From positions 1 through 7,807 of the forward strand of contig JACCSI010000274.1 of assembly GCA_013813075.1 (NCBI GenBank): a stretch of 7,807 nucleotides of DNA, read 5' to 3'. Below the pieces are notes generated by a model. It did no database searches, was not told the origin of the DNA, and saw only the letters and a program-made list of their open reading frames with translations. The position numbers and the translations under genes were made by a program. Shown here piece by piece: positions 1-6,294 of the stretch (the first letter of the stretch is position 1; the number at the start of each line of letters is the position of its first letter). The DNA is from Acidobacteriota bacterium (GTDB taxonomy: Bacteria > Acidobacteriota > Vicinamibacteria > Vicinamibacterales > UBA2999).

Positions 1-1571
1 ACGGTGTGTCCCATCTTTTTCAGCATCGCGATCGTGTCGGGCGAAAACCCGAACTCTTCATAGCTGAGCGTGTCCGGCAGCCACTGATGGTGCAGGCGTC
101 CCGCGTCAACCGACTCCTGCGCATTCATGCCGAAGTCCACCACGTTGAGAATCGTCGTCAGCACGGTGTTGATGATCGTGCGCCCTCCGGGCGTGCCGGT
201 CACCATGAACAACTTGCCGTCCTTGGCGAGGATGGTGGGCGACATGCTCGACAGCATGCGCTTGCCGGGCCGCGCCAGGTTCGGCTCGGTGCCAATCAAC
301 CCGGCGTCGTTCGTCAGCCCGGGACCGGCATTGAAGTCGCCCATTTCGTTGTTCAACAGGAAGCCTGCTCCGGGCACGACGATCTTGGAGCCGTAGCCGG
401 CTTCGAGCGTGTACGTCATCGACACGGCATTGCGTTGCGCGTCCACGACCGAGAAATGGGTCGTCTCCTGCGATTCGGAGGTCCACGTGAAGGTGGTCGG
501 GGACGACTTCGACGCCTGTGATGGATTGATCGACTTGCGCAGCTGCGACGCGTATTCCTTGGAGAGCAGCCGATCGATCGGCATGGTCTTCACGAAATCC
601 GGATCGCCAAGATGCTGGGCACGATCGGCAAAGGCCCGGCGCATCGACTCCGCAATCAGGTGAAGGTTCTGCGCCGAGCCTGCGCCGCTGGCCTTGAGGT
701 CGTCACCCTCGAGAATGTTCAGCATCGTCTGCACCGCAATGCCGCCCGAACTGGGCGGCGCCATGCCAATGACGTCGTAGCCGCGATAAGTGCCTTTGAT
801 CGGCGCGCGCTGCTTGGCTTGGTAGGCTTTCAGGTCTTCACGCGTGATGAGGCCATTGTGTGCCTTCATTTCTTTCTCGATGAGCGCTGCCGTTTCGCCT
901 TCATAAAAGCCCGCCGGCCCCTGATCGGCAATCCGCTGTAACGTGCGCCCGAGATCGGCCTGCTTGAAGAGGTCGCCCGCCTGATACGGCGTGCCATTCT
1001 TGGAGAATTGGGCCAGCGAGCCCGGGTACTTCTTGAACGTTGCGATCGTGCGCTCGAGCGATCGCGCCAATCCGTCGGTGAGCTCGAATCCGTCACGTGC
1101 GAGTTTCACCGCGGGGGCGACGAGATCCTTCCAGGGTTTGCTGCCCAGCGTTTTCCACGCCAGATGCAGGCCGGCGACCGTCCCGGGCACGCCCACCGCG
1201 CGATGACTGTTGTGATGCAGTTGCGCGTCGTACTTGCCGTTTACCAGCCACATCTCGGGATTGGATCCCGCCGGCGCTGCTTCACGAAAATCAAACGTGG
1301 TGGCGTCCCCGCCCGCGGCGCGGAACACGAGAAAGCCGCCGCCGCCGATGTTGCCTGCGGTGGGGTGGGTGACAGCCATCGCGAGTGCCGTTGCCACCGC
1401 GGCGTCGACAGCGTTGCCGCCATCCCGAATGACCTGGAATCCAATCTCGGAGGCGATGTCGCTCTGGCTGACGACCATCCCGCGCTTGGCGCGATGCGGG
1501 GCCGAGCCGGCCTGGAGTGAGAGCGACGACAAGATGAGGGCGACGAGAACGACGAACATGCGGCGGGTCAT
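1..1571 (-). CDS. ggt: Gamma-glutamyltransferase (glutathione hydrolase), 3' end cut by window edge
   Basis: Transfers or hydrolyses the gamma-glutamyl group of glutathione and related compounds in the periplasm or outside the cell. 523 codons are visible; about 40 C-terminal residues should lie beyond the edge. Residues 1-24 form a signal peptide (MTRRMFVVLVALIL core, likely cut after AGSA). The self-cleavage and nucleophile site is Thr370 in SQETTHFSVVD, giving a large subunit of roughly residues 25-369. Substrate-pocket residues by comparison with E. coli GGT: Arg96 (DFREAAP), Asp412 (NNEMGDF), Ser441-Ser442 (RMLSSMSPT) and Gly462-Gly463 (GTPGGRT). The stretch from Asp412 to the Ser pair is as long as in E. 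coli, so the lid loop seems present. The ATG at 1571 is chosen because GGAGG lies 7 bases upstream. It follows the sulfurtransferase gene on the same strand after 218 bases. No frameshift was seen. Confidence 0.97.
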   Translation of the reverse strand, partial: MTRRMFVVLVALILSSLSLQAGSAPHRAKRGMVVSQSDIASEIGFQVIRDGGNAVDAAVATALAMAVTHPTAGNIGGGGFLVFRAAGGDATTFDFREAAPAGSNPEMWLVNGKYDAQLHHNSHRAVGVPGTVAGLHLAWKTLGSKPWKDLVAPAVKLARDGFELTDGLARSLERTIATFKKYPGSLAQFSKNGTPYQAGDLFKQADLGRTLQRIADQGPAGFYEGETAALIEKEMKAHNGLITREDLKAYQAKQRAPIKGTYRGYDVIGMAPPSSGGIAVQTMLNILEGDDLKASGAGSAQNLHLIAESMRRAFADRAQHLGDPDFVKTMPIDRLLSKEYASQLRKSINPSQASKSSPTTFTWTSESQETTHFSVVDAQRNAVSMTYTLEAGYGSKIVVPGAGFLLNNEMGDFNAGPGLTNDAGLIGTEPNLARPGKRMLSSMSPTILAKDGKLFMVTGTPGGRTIINTVLTTILNVVDFGMNAQESVDAGRLHHQWLPDTLSYEEFGFSPDTIAMLKKMGHT

Positions 1572-1577
1572 TGAAAA

Positions 1578-1609
1578 GCCTCCGGGGCGGATTATAAGCG
1601 CCCGGAGGC
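1578..1609 (-). promoter_or_regulatory. Inverted repeat enclosing the ggt Shine-Dalgarno
   Basis: A perfect 9-base stem (GCCTCCGGG at 1609-1601 of the minus strand, CCCGGAGGC at 1586-1578) has a 14-base loop that contains the TATAAT. The right arm includes the GGAGG ribosome-binding site of ggt. In a transcript reading through from the sulfurtransferase gene this hairpin would bury the site; a transcript started at the internal -10 box would lack the left arm and leave it free. The stem is seen directly; the regulatory role is inferred. Confidence 0.5.
1591..1596 (-). promoter_or_regulatory. -10 box (TATAAT) of ggt
   Basis: A perfect TATAAT on the minus strand ends 19 bases before the ggt ATG. 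Transcription starting about 7 bases downstream would begin at or just before the GGAGG ribosome-binding site (1579-1583), giving a leader of only about 12 bases. The hexamer at -35 spacing (GCCGTC at 1614-1619) does not resemble TTGACA, so the promoter is partial evidence only. Confidence 0.5.
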
Positions 1610-1643
1610 TGAGGACGGCTCGCTATCACGCGGGGGGACCGCC

Positions 1644-1779
1644 CGCCTCGGCCAACGGGAGCCGGTCGGCTGGCGGGGCCGAGGCCCACCCCTCCGGACG
1701 GTGGCCACGCTCGCCATCCTGGGCTCCAGGCCAACGCCCTTACGCTGATAGGGCGCCGGTAGACTCTCACGCCTCGGCC
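1644..1779 (-). promoter_or_regulatory. Competing inverted repeats in the sulfurtransferase-ggt gap
   Basis: Plus-strand GCCTCGGCC occurs at 1645-1653 and again at 1771-1779 (extending to a shared 10-mer with the preceding C), and its exact complement GGCCGAGGC lies at 1677-1685. In a minus-strand RNA the middle segment can pair with either outer one, so two 9-bp helices are mutually exclusive. The nearer pairing (1645-1685) has a small nested helix, AGCCG/CGGCT, inside its loop. No T-run follows, so it is not a standard intrinsic terminator. It could be an mRNA-stabilising structure or part of a ggt leader; the function is unknown. Confidence 0.45.
1735..1755 (-). terminator. Weak hairpin after the sulfurtransferase gene
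   Basis: CGCCCT and AGGGCG form a 6-bp stem around a 9-base loop, about 35 bases past the sulfurtransferase stop codon. Only two T residues follow in the minus-strand direction, so if it ends transcription it would need Rho or help from the structures further downstream. Low-confidence call. Confidence 0.2.
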
Positions 1780-1789
1780 CTCGCGCACC

Positions 1790-2785
1790 CTACGGCACCT
1801 TGACTTTGATCGGCGTGTCGTCCCGATTGCCCCATTCTTCCCACGACCCGTAGTAGTTCCTGAGCTTGTTGAGGTCGTGGCCGATGAGCGCCAGCGTGAA
1901 GAGGTCGTGCGACGCCCGCATCCCTACCTGGCAGTAGGTAATGACGTCGTCGCCGCTCTGAATGCCGCGATTGCGATAGAGCTGCTGAATTTCCGCCGCA
2001 CTCTTGAAGGTGCGGGTCACGGGGTCGAGCGTATCTTCCCAATACACCGGGATCGACGATTCGATGTAGCCACCGCGTTTGATATTGCGCAGGTCCTTGC
2101 CGTCGATCTCTCCCTGCGTGCGGGCGTCGACCAGTTTCGTTCCCGGCTTGTTGATCGCTCCCAGCACGTCCTGCGCGGTGGCGACCTTGACGGTGCCGGG
2201 CCGTACCTTGAATGCGGTTGCCGCGAGCGCCGGCGTTGAGGCTGTGGTGCTGCGCTGGTCGGCGGTCCATTTGGTCCAGCCGCCATCGAGCAACGCGATG
2301 TTGTCGTGACCATAGTGATTGAGAATCCACCAGAGACGCGTGGCGTAGATGCCGCCGCGCTCGTCGTAGGCAATTACGCGCGTGGCGTTCGAGACTCCGA
2401 GTCGCCCCATCAGTTCCTCGAACTCCGCGGCGGTGGGAAGGAAGGTCGGCGGCCGATTTGCGATGCGAATCGCGTTATTGTCCAGCCATACAGCGCCGGG
2501 GATATGCCCGTCGGCGTAACCGCGCGGACGCATATCGACAATGCGGATGTTCGGGTCATTGAGGTGTGAAGACAGCCATGCAGCGTCGACCAGCAGCGTC
2601 GCCCGCGCCGACGCGGCCTGGTGAACGACCTTCGACTCACCTTCGGCAGACATACCCACGCTAGTACCACCAAACACCGACCCGCCGAACACCAATCCAC
2701 CGACCACACCGAATAGACAGTACCAACCCCTGTGGCGGACGTTGAAGGCGGTGCTGAAGCGGGTGACTACGAAAGGACGTCGCAT
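1790..2785 (-). CDS. Exported two-domain sulfurtransferase (thiosulfate/3-mercaptopyruvate type)
   Basis: A tandem rhodanese protein of 331 residues that should move sulfane sulfur from thiosulfate or 3-mercaptopyruvate to an acceptor. The N-terminal domain (about residues 62-180) has VDMRPRGYADGHIPGAV but carries AYDERGG where a catalytic loop would be, so it is the usual inactive domain. The C-terminal domain (about 200-325) has the loop YCQVGMRAS with nucleophile Cys285, followed by the GSWEEWGN signature. Residues 1-20 are basic and 21-40 are hydrophobic and glycine-rich (YCLFGVVGGLVFGG), so the protein is exported or membrane-anchored. The CQVGMR loop matches neither the classical CRKGVT (thiosulfate) nor CGSGVT (mercaptopyruvate) form, so the donor is left open. 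The ATG at 2785 lacks a ribosome-binding site but lies just after a TAGAAT box. The frame stays open upstream to 3703, but that part is antisense to the aminotransferase. Confidence 0.92.
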   Translation of the reverse strand: MRRPFVVTRFSTAFNVRHRGWYCLFGVVGGLVFGGSVFGGTSVGMSAEGESKVVHQAASARATLLVDAAWLSSHLNDPNIRIVDMRPRGYADGHIPGAVWLDNNAIRIANRPPTFLPTAAEFEELMGRLGVSNATRVIAYDERGGIYATRLWWILNHYGHDNIALLDGGWTKWTADQRSTTASTPALAATAFKVRPGTVKVATAQDVLGAINKPGTKLVDARTQGEIDGKDLRNIKRGGYIESSIPVYWEDTLDPVTRTFKSAAEIQQLYRNRGIQSGDDVITYCQVGMRASHDLFTLALIGHDLNKLRNYYGSWEEWGNRDDTPIKVKVP

Positions 2786-2792
2786 AGCGCGA

Positions 2793-2798
2793 ATTCTA
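2793..2798 (-). promoter_or_regulatory. -10 box (TAGAAT) directly upstream of the sulfurtransferase start
   Basis: TAGAAT lies exactly 7 bases before the ATG at 2785, so initiation at the usual distance would place the RNA 5' end at the start codon or one base before it. There is no Shine-Dalgarno motif in the preceding bases. This is the classic layout of a leaderless gene. At 17-bp spacing the -35 hexamer is AGTACA, a weak half match. Confidence 0.45.
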
Positions 2799-2860
2799 AT
2801 CCAAATCCGGTAATCTGTACTTTGGCGTGTGTGTCTTGATTGATGGCTGCGAATCGATGA

Positions 2861-4054
2861 GTGTCGGGGATGTGTTCTGTGGATGCGGATGTGACGAAAA
2901 CCAGCCCTGTTTCTGTGACTTCCAAGTTGCCGGACGTCGGTGTCTCGATTTTTGCCGTGATGACGCGACTGGCCAACGAGCATGGCGCCATCAACCTGTC
3001 GCAGGGCTTTCCTGATTTCGACTGCGATCCGGCACTGGTCGACGCGGTAGCAGTGGCGATGCGGCAGGGGCACAATCAATATGCGCCGATGCCTGGGGTG
3101 CTGCCGCTGCGTGAGGCAATCGCCTCGAAAGTCCACACTTGCTATGGTGCGACGTACGATCCCCAGACCGAAGTGCAGATCGTGTCCGGCGCGACGGCCG
3201 GTCTGTATGCGACCCTGACCGCGTTTGTGCATCCGGGCGACGAAGTCATCCTGTTCGAGCCGTGTTACGACTCGTATGTCCCGGTGATTCGCCTCAGCGG
3301 CGGGACGCCGGTGTTCGTGAGTCTGCGCTATCCGGAGTACCGCGTCGACTGGGATGAGGTCAGGCGTGCGATCACGCCGCGAACGAAGGCGATCCTGGTC
3401 AACACCCCGCACAACCCAACCGGCACGATGTGGACGGCCGACGACATCACGGCGCTGACGGCGCTGGTGGACGGCAGCGACATCCTGTTGATTGGCGACG
3501 AGGTCTACGAACACATCGTCTTCGACGGCCGACGGCATGAAAGCCTGCTCCGCTATCCGGCATTGCGGGAGCGCGCCTGTGTCATCAGTTCCTTCGGCAA
3601 GACGTTTCATACGACCGGCTGGAAGGTGGGGTATTGCGTCGCGCCTCAGCCAATTCTCGCCGAGGTGCAGCGCGTGCATCAGTTCATGACGTTTACCGTG
3701 CACACACCGTCGCAGTGGGCGTTTGCCGAGTTTGCCGCGCGCGACCCGCTGGCAGAGAAATTAGCACCGTTCTATCAGCAGAAACGCGACCTGTTTCTGG
3801 ATCTGATCGAGGGCTCCCGATTCAGGCCGCTGGCGTGTGAAGGCACGTATTTTCAACTGCTGGATTACTCGGCCATCGCGCGCGATCATTCGGACACGGA
3901 CATGGCCATGCGCCTCATCATCGAGCACGGCGTCGCCTCAATCCCGTGTTCGGCCTTTCTCTACAAGGACACCGGCGGCCCCGTGCTCCGGTTCTGTTTC
4001 GCGAAGAAAGAGGAGACGCTGCGCGCGGCCGCGGAGCGTCTGCGCCAGGTCTAG
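2861..4054 (+). CDS. PLP-dependent class I/II aminotransferase, YbdL-like methionine/kynurenine type
   Basis: A cytoplasmic fold-type I aminotransferase of 397 residues, very like E. coli YbdL (methionine aminotransferase) and the kynurenine aminotransferase/cysteine-S-conjugate beta-lyase group. Visible landmarks: SKLPDVGVSIF and INLSQGFPDF near the N-terminus, NQYAPMPG, SGATAGLY (cofactor phosphate site), Asn185 in HNPTG, Asp213 and Tyr216 in GDEVYEH, the Schiff-base Lys247 in SSFGKTFHTTGWKVGY, CEGTYFQL, and the carboxylate-binding Arg377 in LRFCFAKKE. The start is uncertain. GTG 2861 gives 397 residues but no ribosome-binding site. GTG 2879 has GGGGA 8 bases upstream and gives an N-terminus closer in length to YbdL, so it may be the true start. 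It is divergent from the sulfurtransferase gene and convergent with the phosphoesterase gene, 14 bases from that gene's stop. Likely substrates are methionine, glutamine or aromatic amino acids with 2-oxo acids; exact specificity cannot be read. Confidence 0.96.
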   Translation: MSGMCSVDADVTKTSPVSVTSKLPDVGVSIFAVMTRLANEHGAINLSQGFPDFDCDPALVDAVAVAMRQGHNQYAPMPGVLPLREAIASKVHTCYGATYDPQTEVQIVSGATAGLYATLTAFVHPGDEVILFEPCYDSYVPVIRLSGGTPVFVSLRYPEYRVDWDEVRRAITPRTKAILVNTPHNPTGTMWTADDITALTALVDGSDILLIGDEVYEHIVFDGRRHESLLRYPALRERACVISSFGKTFHTTGWKVGYCVAPQPILAEVQRVHQFMTFTVHTPSQWAFAEFAARDPLAEKLAPFYQQKRDLFLDLIEGSRFRPLACEGTYFQLLDYSAIARDHSDTDMAMRLIIEHGVASIPCSAFLYKDTGGPVLRFCFAKKEETLRAAAERLRQV

Positions 4055-4068
4055 CCGTCCGCAGTTCA

Positions 4069-4878
4069 CTAGCGGATCCTGCGCAGATAGCCGGCGAGCG
4101 GTGTAGCGGCATTCCACTGCTTCGGATAGCCCAGCGACACTTCTTCGAATCGGACGCCGTCGCGCTGTCGTGTCCGGCGCATGTGCAGGTGGCCGTAGAC
4201 GACTGTGTCGACCTGGAATCGTTGGTGCCAGTTTTCAGTCTCCCGCGTCCCGCACCAAATGGAAAACCGCGGGATACGCGGCAGCACCGCATGGTCGCGG
4301 CGCAGCGGCCAGTGGTTGATCAGCACGATCCGCGTATCAAGCGGAATGGCGGCCAGACGCGCCTCGGTGTGGGCGACACGGTCACGACACCACTGGTCCC
4401 GCGTCGCATAGGGCGACGCGTCGAGCAGTTGCTCATCCGCGCATCGGACTCCGGCATCGGCGGCCCACTGTACGGCGTCCTCGCGTCGCACGACGTCGGG
4501 GCGGAATGAGTAATCGTAGAGCACGAACGTCGGAACGATGGCGGTGCGCGGGCCAGCGCCGGGCCACACCGCGTACGGATCCTCGGGCGTGAGCACGCCG
4601 TAGCTCCGACAGAGCCGGACGAGCCGTTCGTAATGCGCCACCCCCCGGCGCTCCGGCGGCAATGACGACGGCGTCCAGAGATCGTGATTGCCAACGGTCC
4701 ACACGAGCTGCGCAAAGCGCGGCTGCAGGGCTTTCAGCACGAAGTCGAGGTGCGCCGGGGTCTCGCCGGTGTCCCCGGCGAGAATCAGCCAGTCCTGCGG
4801 CTGTGGTTCGAGCAACTCCACGGCGCGACGGTTTTCTTCGTAGCCCACGTGCAGGTCGCTGATGGCCCACAGGTTCAC
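4069..4878 (-). CDS. pptH: Calcineurin-fold metallophosphoesterase, PptH-like phosphopantetheinyl hydrolase
   Basis: A 269-residue binuclear-metal phosphoesterase. Metal ligands follow the family order: Asp8 and His10 (ISDLHVG), Asp36 (LAGDTGE), Asn64-His65-Asp66 (GNHDLW), His189 (INHWPL), and His230/His232 (YGHLH). Several further stretches agree with my memory of M. tuberculosis PptH (Rv2795c): YDYSF, ATRDQWCRDRV, IWCGT and DGVRFEEVSLGYP. PptH removes the phosphopantetheine arm from carrier proteins and opposes PptT. The match is recalled, not aligned. This protein is shorter than the roughly 320-residue mycobacterial one, lacking a C-terminal tail. The GTG start at 4878 has AGAGG 7 bases upstream and overlaps the transferase stop codon as GTGA. 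The frame stays open upstream to 4992, but that part is arginine-rich antisense-like sequence inside the transferase gene. Soluble and cytoplasmic, with no signal peptide. Confidence 0.88.
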   Translation of the reverse strand: MNLWAISDLHVGYEENRRAVELLEPQPQDWLILAGDTGETPAHLDFVLKALQPRFAQLVWTVGNHDLWTPSSLPPERRGVAHYERLVRLCRSYGVLTPEDPYAVWPGAGPRTAIVPTFVLYDYSFRPDVVRREDAVQWAADAGVRCADEQLLDASPYATRDQWCRDRVAHTEARLAAIPLDTRIVLINHWPLRRDHAVLPRIPRFSIWCGTRETENWHQRFQVDTVVYGHLHMRRTRQRDGVRFEEVSLGYPKQWNAATPLAGYLRRIR

Positions 4879-5660
4879 TCGGGAGCCTCTGGCACGACGT
4901 CTGTGACCGTGATGGGCAGATCGGCGCCGTGACGCCGGACGGCGACCGCCATGCGATGCTCGGCGGTCGTCCAGAACTGCGCGAACTGCCATGACGCCGC
5001 GTCGTCGTGCAGTTCCGGCGCGAACTCGATCGCGGGCGCCCGGCCCGGTGTCCGAATGAATGCGAACTGGCCGAGGGGGAGCGCGAGACCCAAGCCGCGC
5101 GCTTTGATGTACGACTCCTTCAGCGTCCAGTAGTCGAAGAACACCACTGGCTGGTCGGCGACGGGCAACGCGTGGAGATCCGCAACTTCGCGGGAGGAGA
5201 AAAACCGCTCAGCGACGTCGTGGGTCAAGCTGCGCGTGATGCACTCGGCATCGATCCCCACCTCACGACCGATGGTGACCGCGCACGCGATCAGCCCGTC
5301 GGTGTGCGTCAGATTGAACCGCAAGTCCAGTGCGCCCGGCGGCCGGGTCGCCAGGACGGGCCGGCCGTGTGCATCGATCGTGAAGGTCCACTGACGCACC
5401 CCAACCGGCGCGCAGGCCGACAACATCGTTCGTGCCAAGGCGCGGCCGATGACAAAGCGGGCCTCGTCCGCGGCATGAAGGAACCGCCGGGCGCGCTGCT
5501 GCTCTTCGCCGGTCAGGAGCGACCGATACGCGTCGAGACGCGCCTGCACCTCGGGCGCACTTTGTCGCACCGTCCACACTTCGACGTGATTCAAGGGACG
5601 TTGAATGGTCACAGCGGCATTCGCAGTCTGCACAACACCCTCCAGCGTGTCCGCGGCCAT
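4875..5660 (-). CDS. Sfp-type 4'-phosphopantetheinyl transferase
   Basis: A 261-residue enzyme that moves 4'-phosphopantetheine from coenzyme A to the active serine of acyl- or peptidyl-carrier proteins, needed for fatty acid, polyketide or nonribosomal peptide synthesis. Sfp-family signatures: FVIGRALAR (CoA-binding region), FNLTHTDGLIACAV, the magnesium motif VGIDAE with Asp137 and Glu139, and WTLKESYIKARGLGL (Trp178 to Leu192) with Lys181, Glu182 and Lys186. The KES form places it with Sfp-like rather than the KEA (PptT/Svp) subgroup. The pseudo-dimer length is normal for Sfp proteins, with a modest N-terminal extension of about 25 residues. The ATG at 5660 is 5 bases after the DedA gene stop; only a weak GTGG precedes it, so expression probably depends on coupling. 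The stop overlaps the phosphoesterase start. No polyketide or peptide synthase gene is present in the window, so its carrier-protein partners lie elsewhere. Confidence 0.94.
   Translation of the reverse strand: MAADTLEGVVQTANAAVTIQRPLNHVEVWTVRQSAPEVQARLDAYRSLLTGEEQQRARRFLHAADEARFVIGRALARTMLSACAPVGVRQWTFTIDAHGRPVLATRPPGALDLRFNLTHTDGLIACAVTIGREVGIDAECITRSLTHDVAERFFSSREVADLHALPVADQPVVFFDYWTLKESYIKARGLGLALPLGQFAFIRTPGRAPAIEFAPELHDDAASWQFAQFWTTAEHRMAVAVRRHGADLPITVTDVVPEAPE
4876..4890 (-). promoter_or_regulatory. Ribosome-binding site and GTGA coupling of the phosphoesterase start
   Basis: AGAGG at 4886-4890 lies 7 bases before GTG 4876-4878, and the transferase stop TGA (4875-4877) shares two bases with that start codon. 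The layout decides the phosphoesterase start and implies translational coupling of the two enzymes. Confidence 0.7.
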
Positions 5661-5665
5661 CCACG

Positions 5666-6289
5666 CTAGCCGCGGGCGTGATCCTCGCCGGAGTCATCTC
5701 GCGCGCGCCGCTGTGTCAGGAAATAGTATGCGACGCCAACGACCAGCGCGACGCCGGCAAGGCCGAGACCGACTGCCGCGCCGTGATCTCGCACCAGATC
5801 CACGGCGGCTTCGCCGTACAGCACGGCAAGGTAACCCTGGCCGAAATAGCGAATGCCGCGCCCGATCGCGATCGCTCCGGCGAACTTCCAGGGCGACACT
5901 TTTGCCGCCCCCGCCAACAGCACGAACAGCTTGAACGGCGTCGGCGGCGGCAACAGCGCGGGGACCACGACTGCAAGCAGGCCATGACGCTGATACAAGG
6001 CGAGACCGCGTTCGACGCGCTCGCCGCTGAAGCGCTTGCGCAGGAACACTTCACCGCCGCGCCGCGCGAACGCGTAGAGCACGAAACAGCCGAGCAGCGA
6101 ACCCGCCGTGGTCATGGCGGCGTAGTAGGGCATCAGCGCCGGCTGCTTGGTGCTCAAAAACATGATCAGCAGGTCGTTGACCTGCGGAAACGAGAGAAAC
6201 GACGAGTCCAGGGCGGCGACCACGAAGAGGCCCACTCCGCCAAGACCGGACGCCCACTCCTGGATCGTCGACAGCAGGCTCGAAAACAT
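5666..6289 (-). CDS. DedA/VTT-domain family membrane protein
   Basis: A 207-residue inner-membrane protein of the DedA (VTT, 'SNARE-associated') family. Members move or scramble lipids such as undecaprenyl phosphate or phosphatidylethanolamine. Features: a hydrophobic segment near residues 19-45 with acidic Asp28 and Asp39, the glycine-rich TTAGSLLGCFVLYAFARRGG (60-79), the re-entrant-like stretch VPALLPPPTPFKLFVLLAG (109-127), and GRGIRYFGQGYLAVLYG (143-159), then a C-terminal membrane span and a charged tail. The two arginines that classical DedA proteins carry in the re-entrant region (RFxPxxR) are replaced by a proline-rich PPPTPFK, so this belongs to a divergent subgroup. ATG 6289 is preferred over the open extension to 6361, which runs into the upstream gene; AAGG lies about 10 bases before it. 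It is 5 bases after the flippase-like gene and 5 bases before the transferase gene. Confidence 0.88.
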   Translation of the reverse strand: MFSSLLSTIQEWASGLGGVGLFVVAALDSSFLSFPQVNDLLIMFLSTKQPALMPYYAAMTTAGSLLGCFVLYAFARRGGEVFLRKRFSGERVERGLALYQRHGLLAVVVPALLPPPTPFKLFVLLAGAAKVSPWKFAGAIAIGRGIRYFGQGYLAVLYGEAAVDLVRDHGAAVGLGLAGVALVVGVAYYFLTQRRARDDSGEDHARG

Positions 6290-6294
6290 GACGG

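Noticed and set aside
1234..1803. Plus-strand frame of 189 codons covering the ggt 5' part and the intergenic gap
   Set aside because: It is low-complexity Arg/Ala/Pro sequence without a domain, opposite the clear GGT N-terminus; typical of GC-rich shadow frames.
2786..3703. Upstream open extension of the sulfurtransferase frame (total 637 codons)
   Set aside because: It is antisense to the well-supported aminotransferase gene, is rich in Arg and His with no domain, and the export signal of the sulfurtransferase begins at 2785.
4058..4076. Short inverted repeat (TCCGC/GCGGA) between the convergent aminotransferase and phosphoesterase genes
   Set aside because: Only 5 bp of stem with no T-run on either strand and partly inside the phosphoesterase coding end; too weak to call a bidirectional terminator.
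4879..4992. Upstream open extension of the phosphoesterase frame (total 307 codons)
   Set aside because: The added residues are an arginine/alanine-rich string overlapping the transferase gene; the family N-terminus begins at the GTG with a proper ribosome-binding site.
5007..5669. Plus-strand frame of 220 codons opposite the phosphopantetheinyl transferase
   Set aside because: No recognisable fold; composition is that of a complementary-strand shadow.
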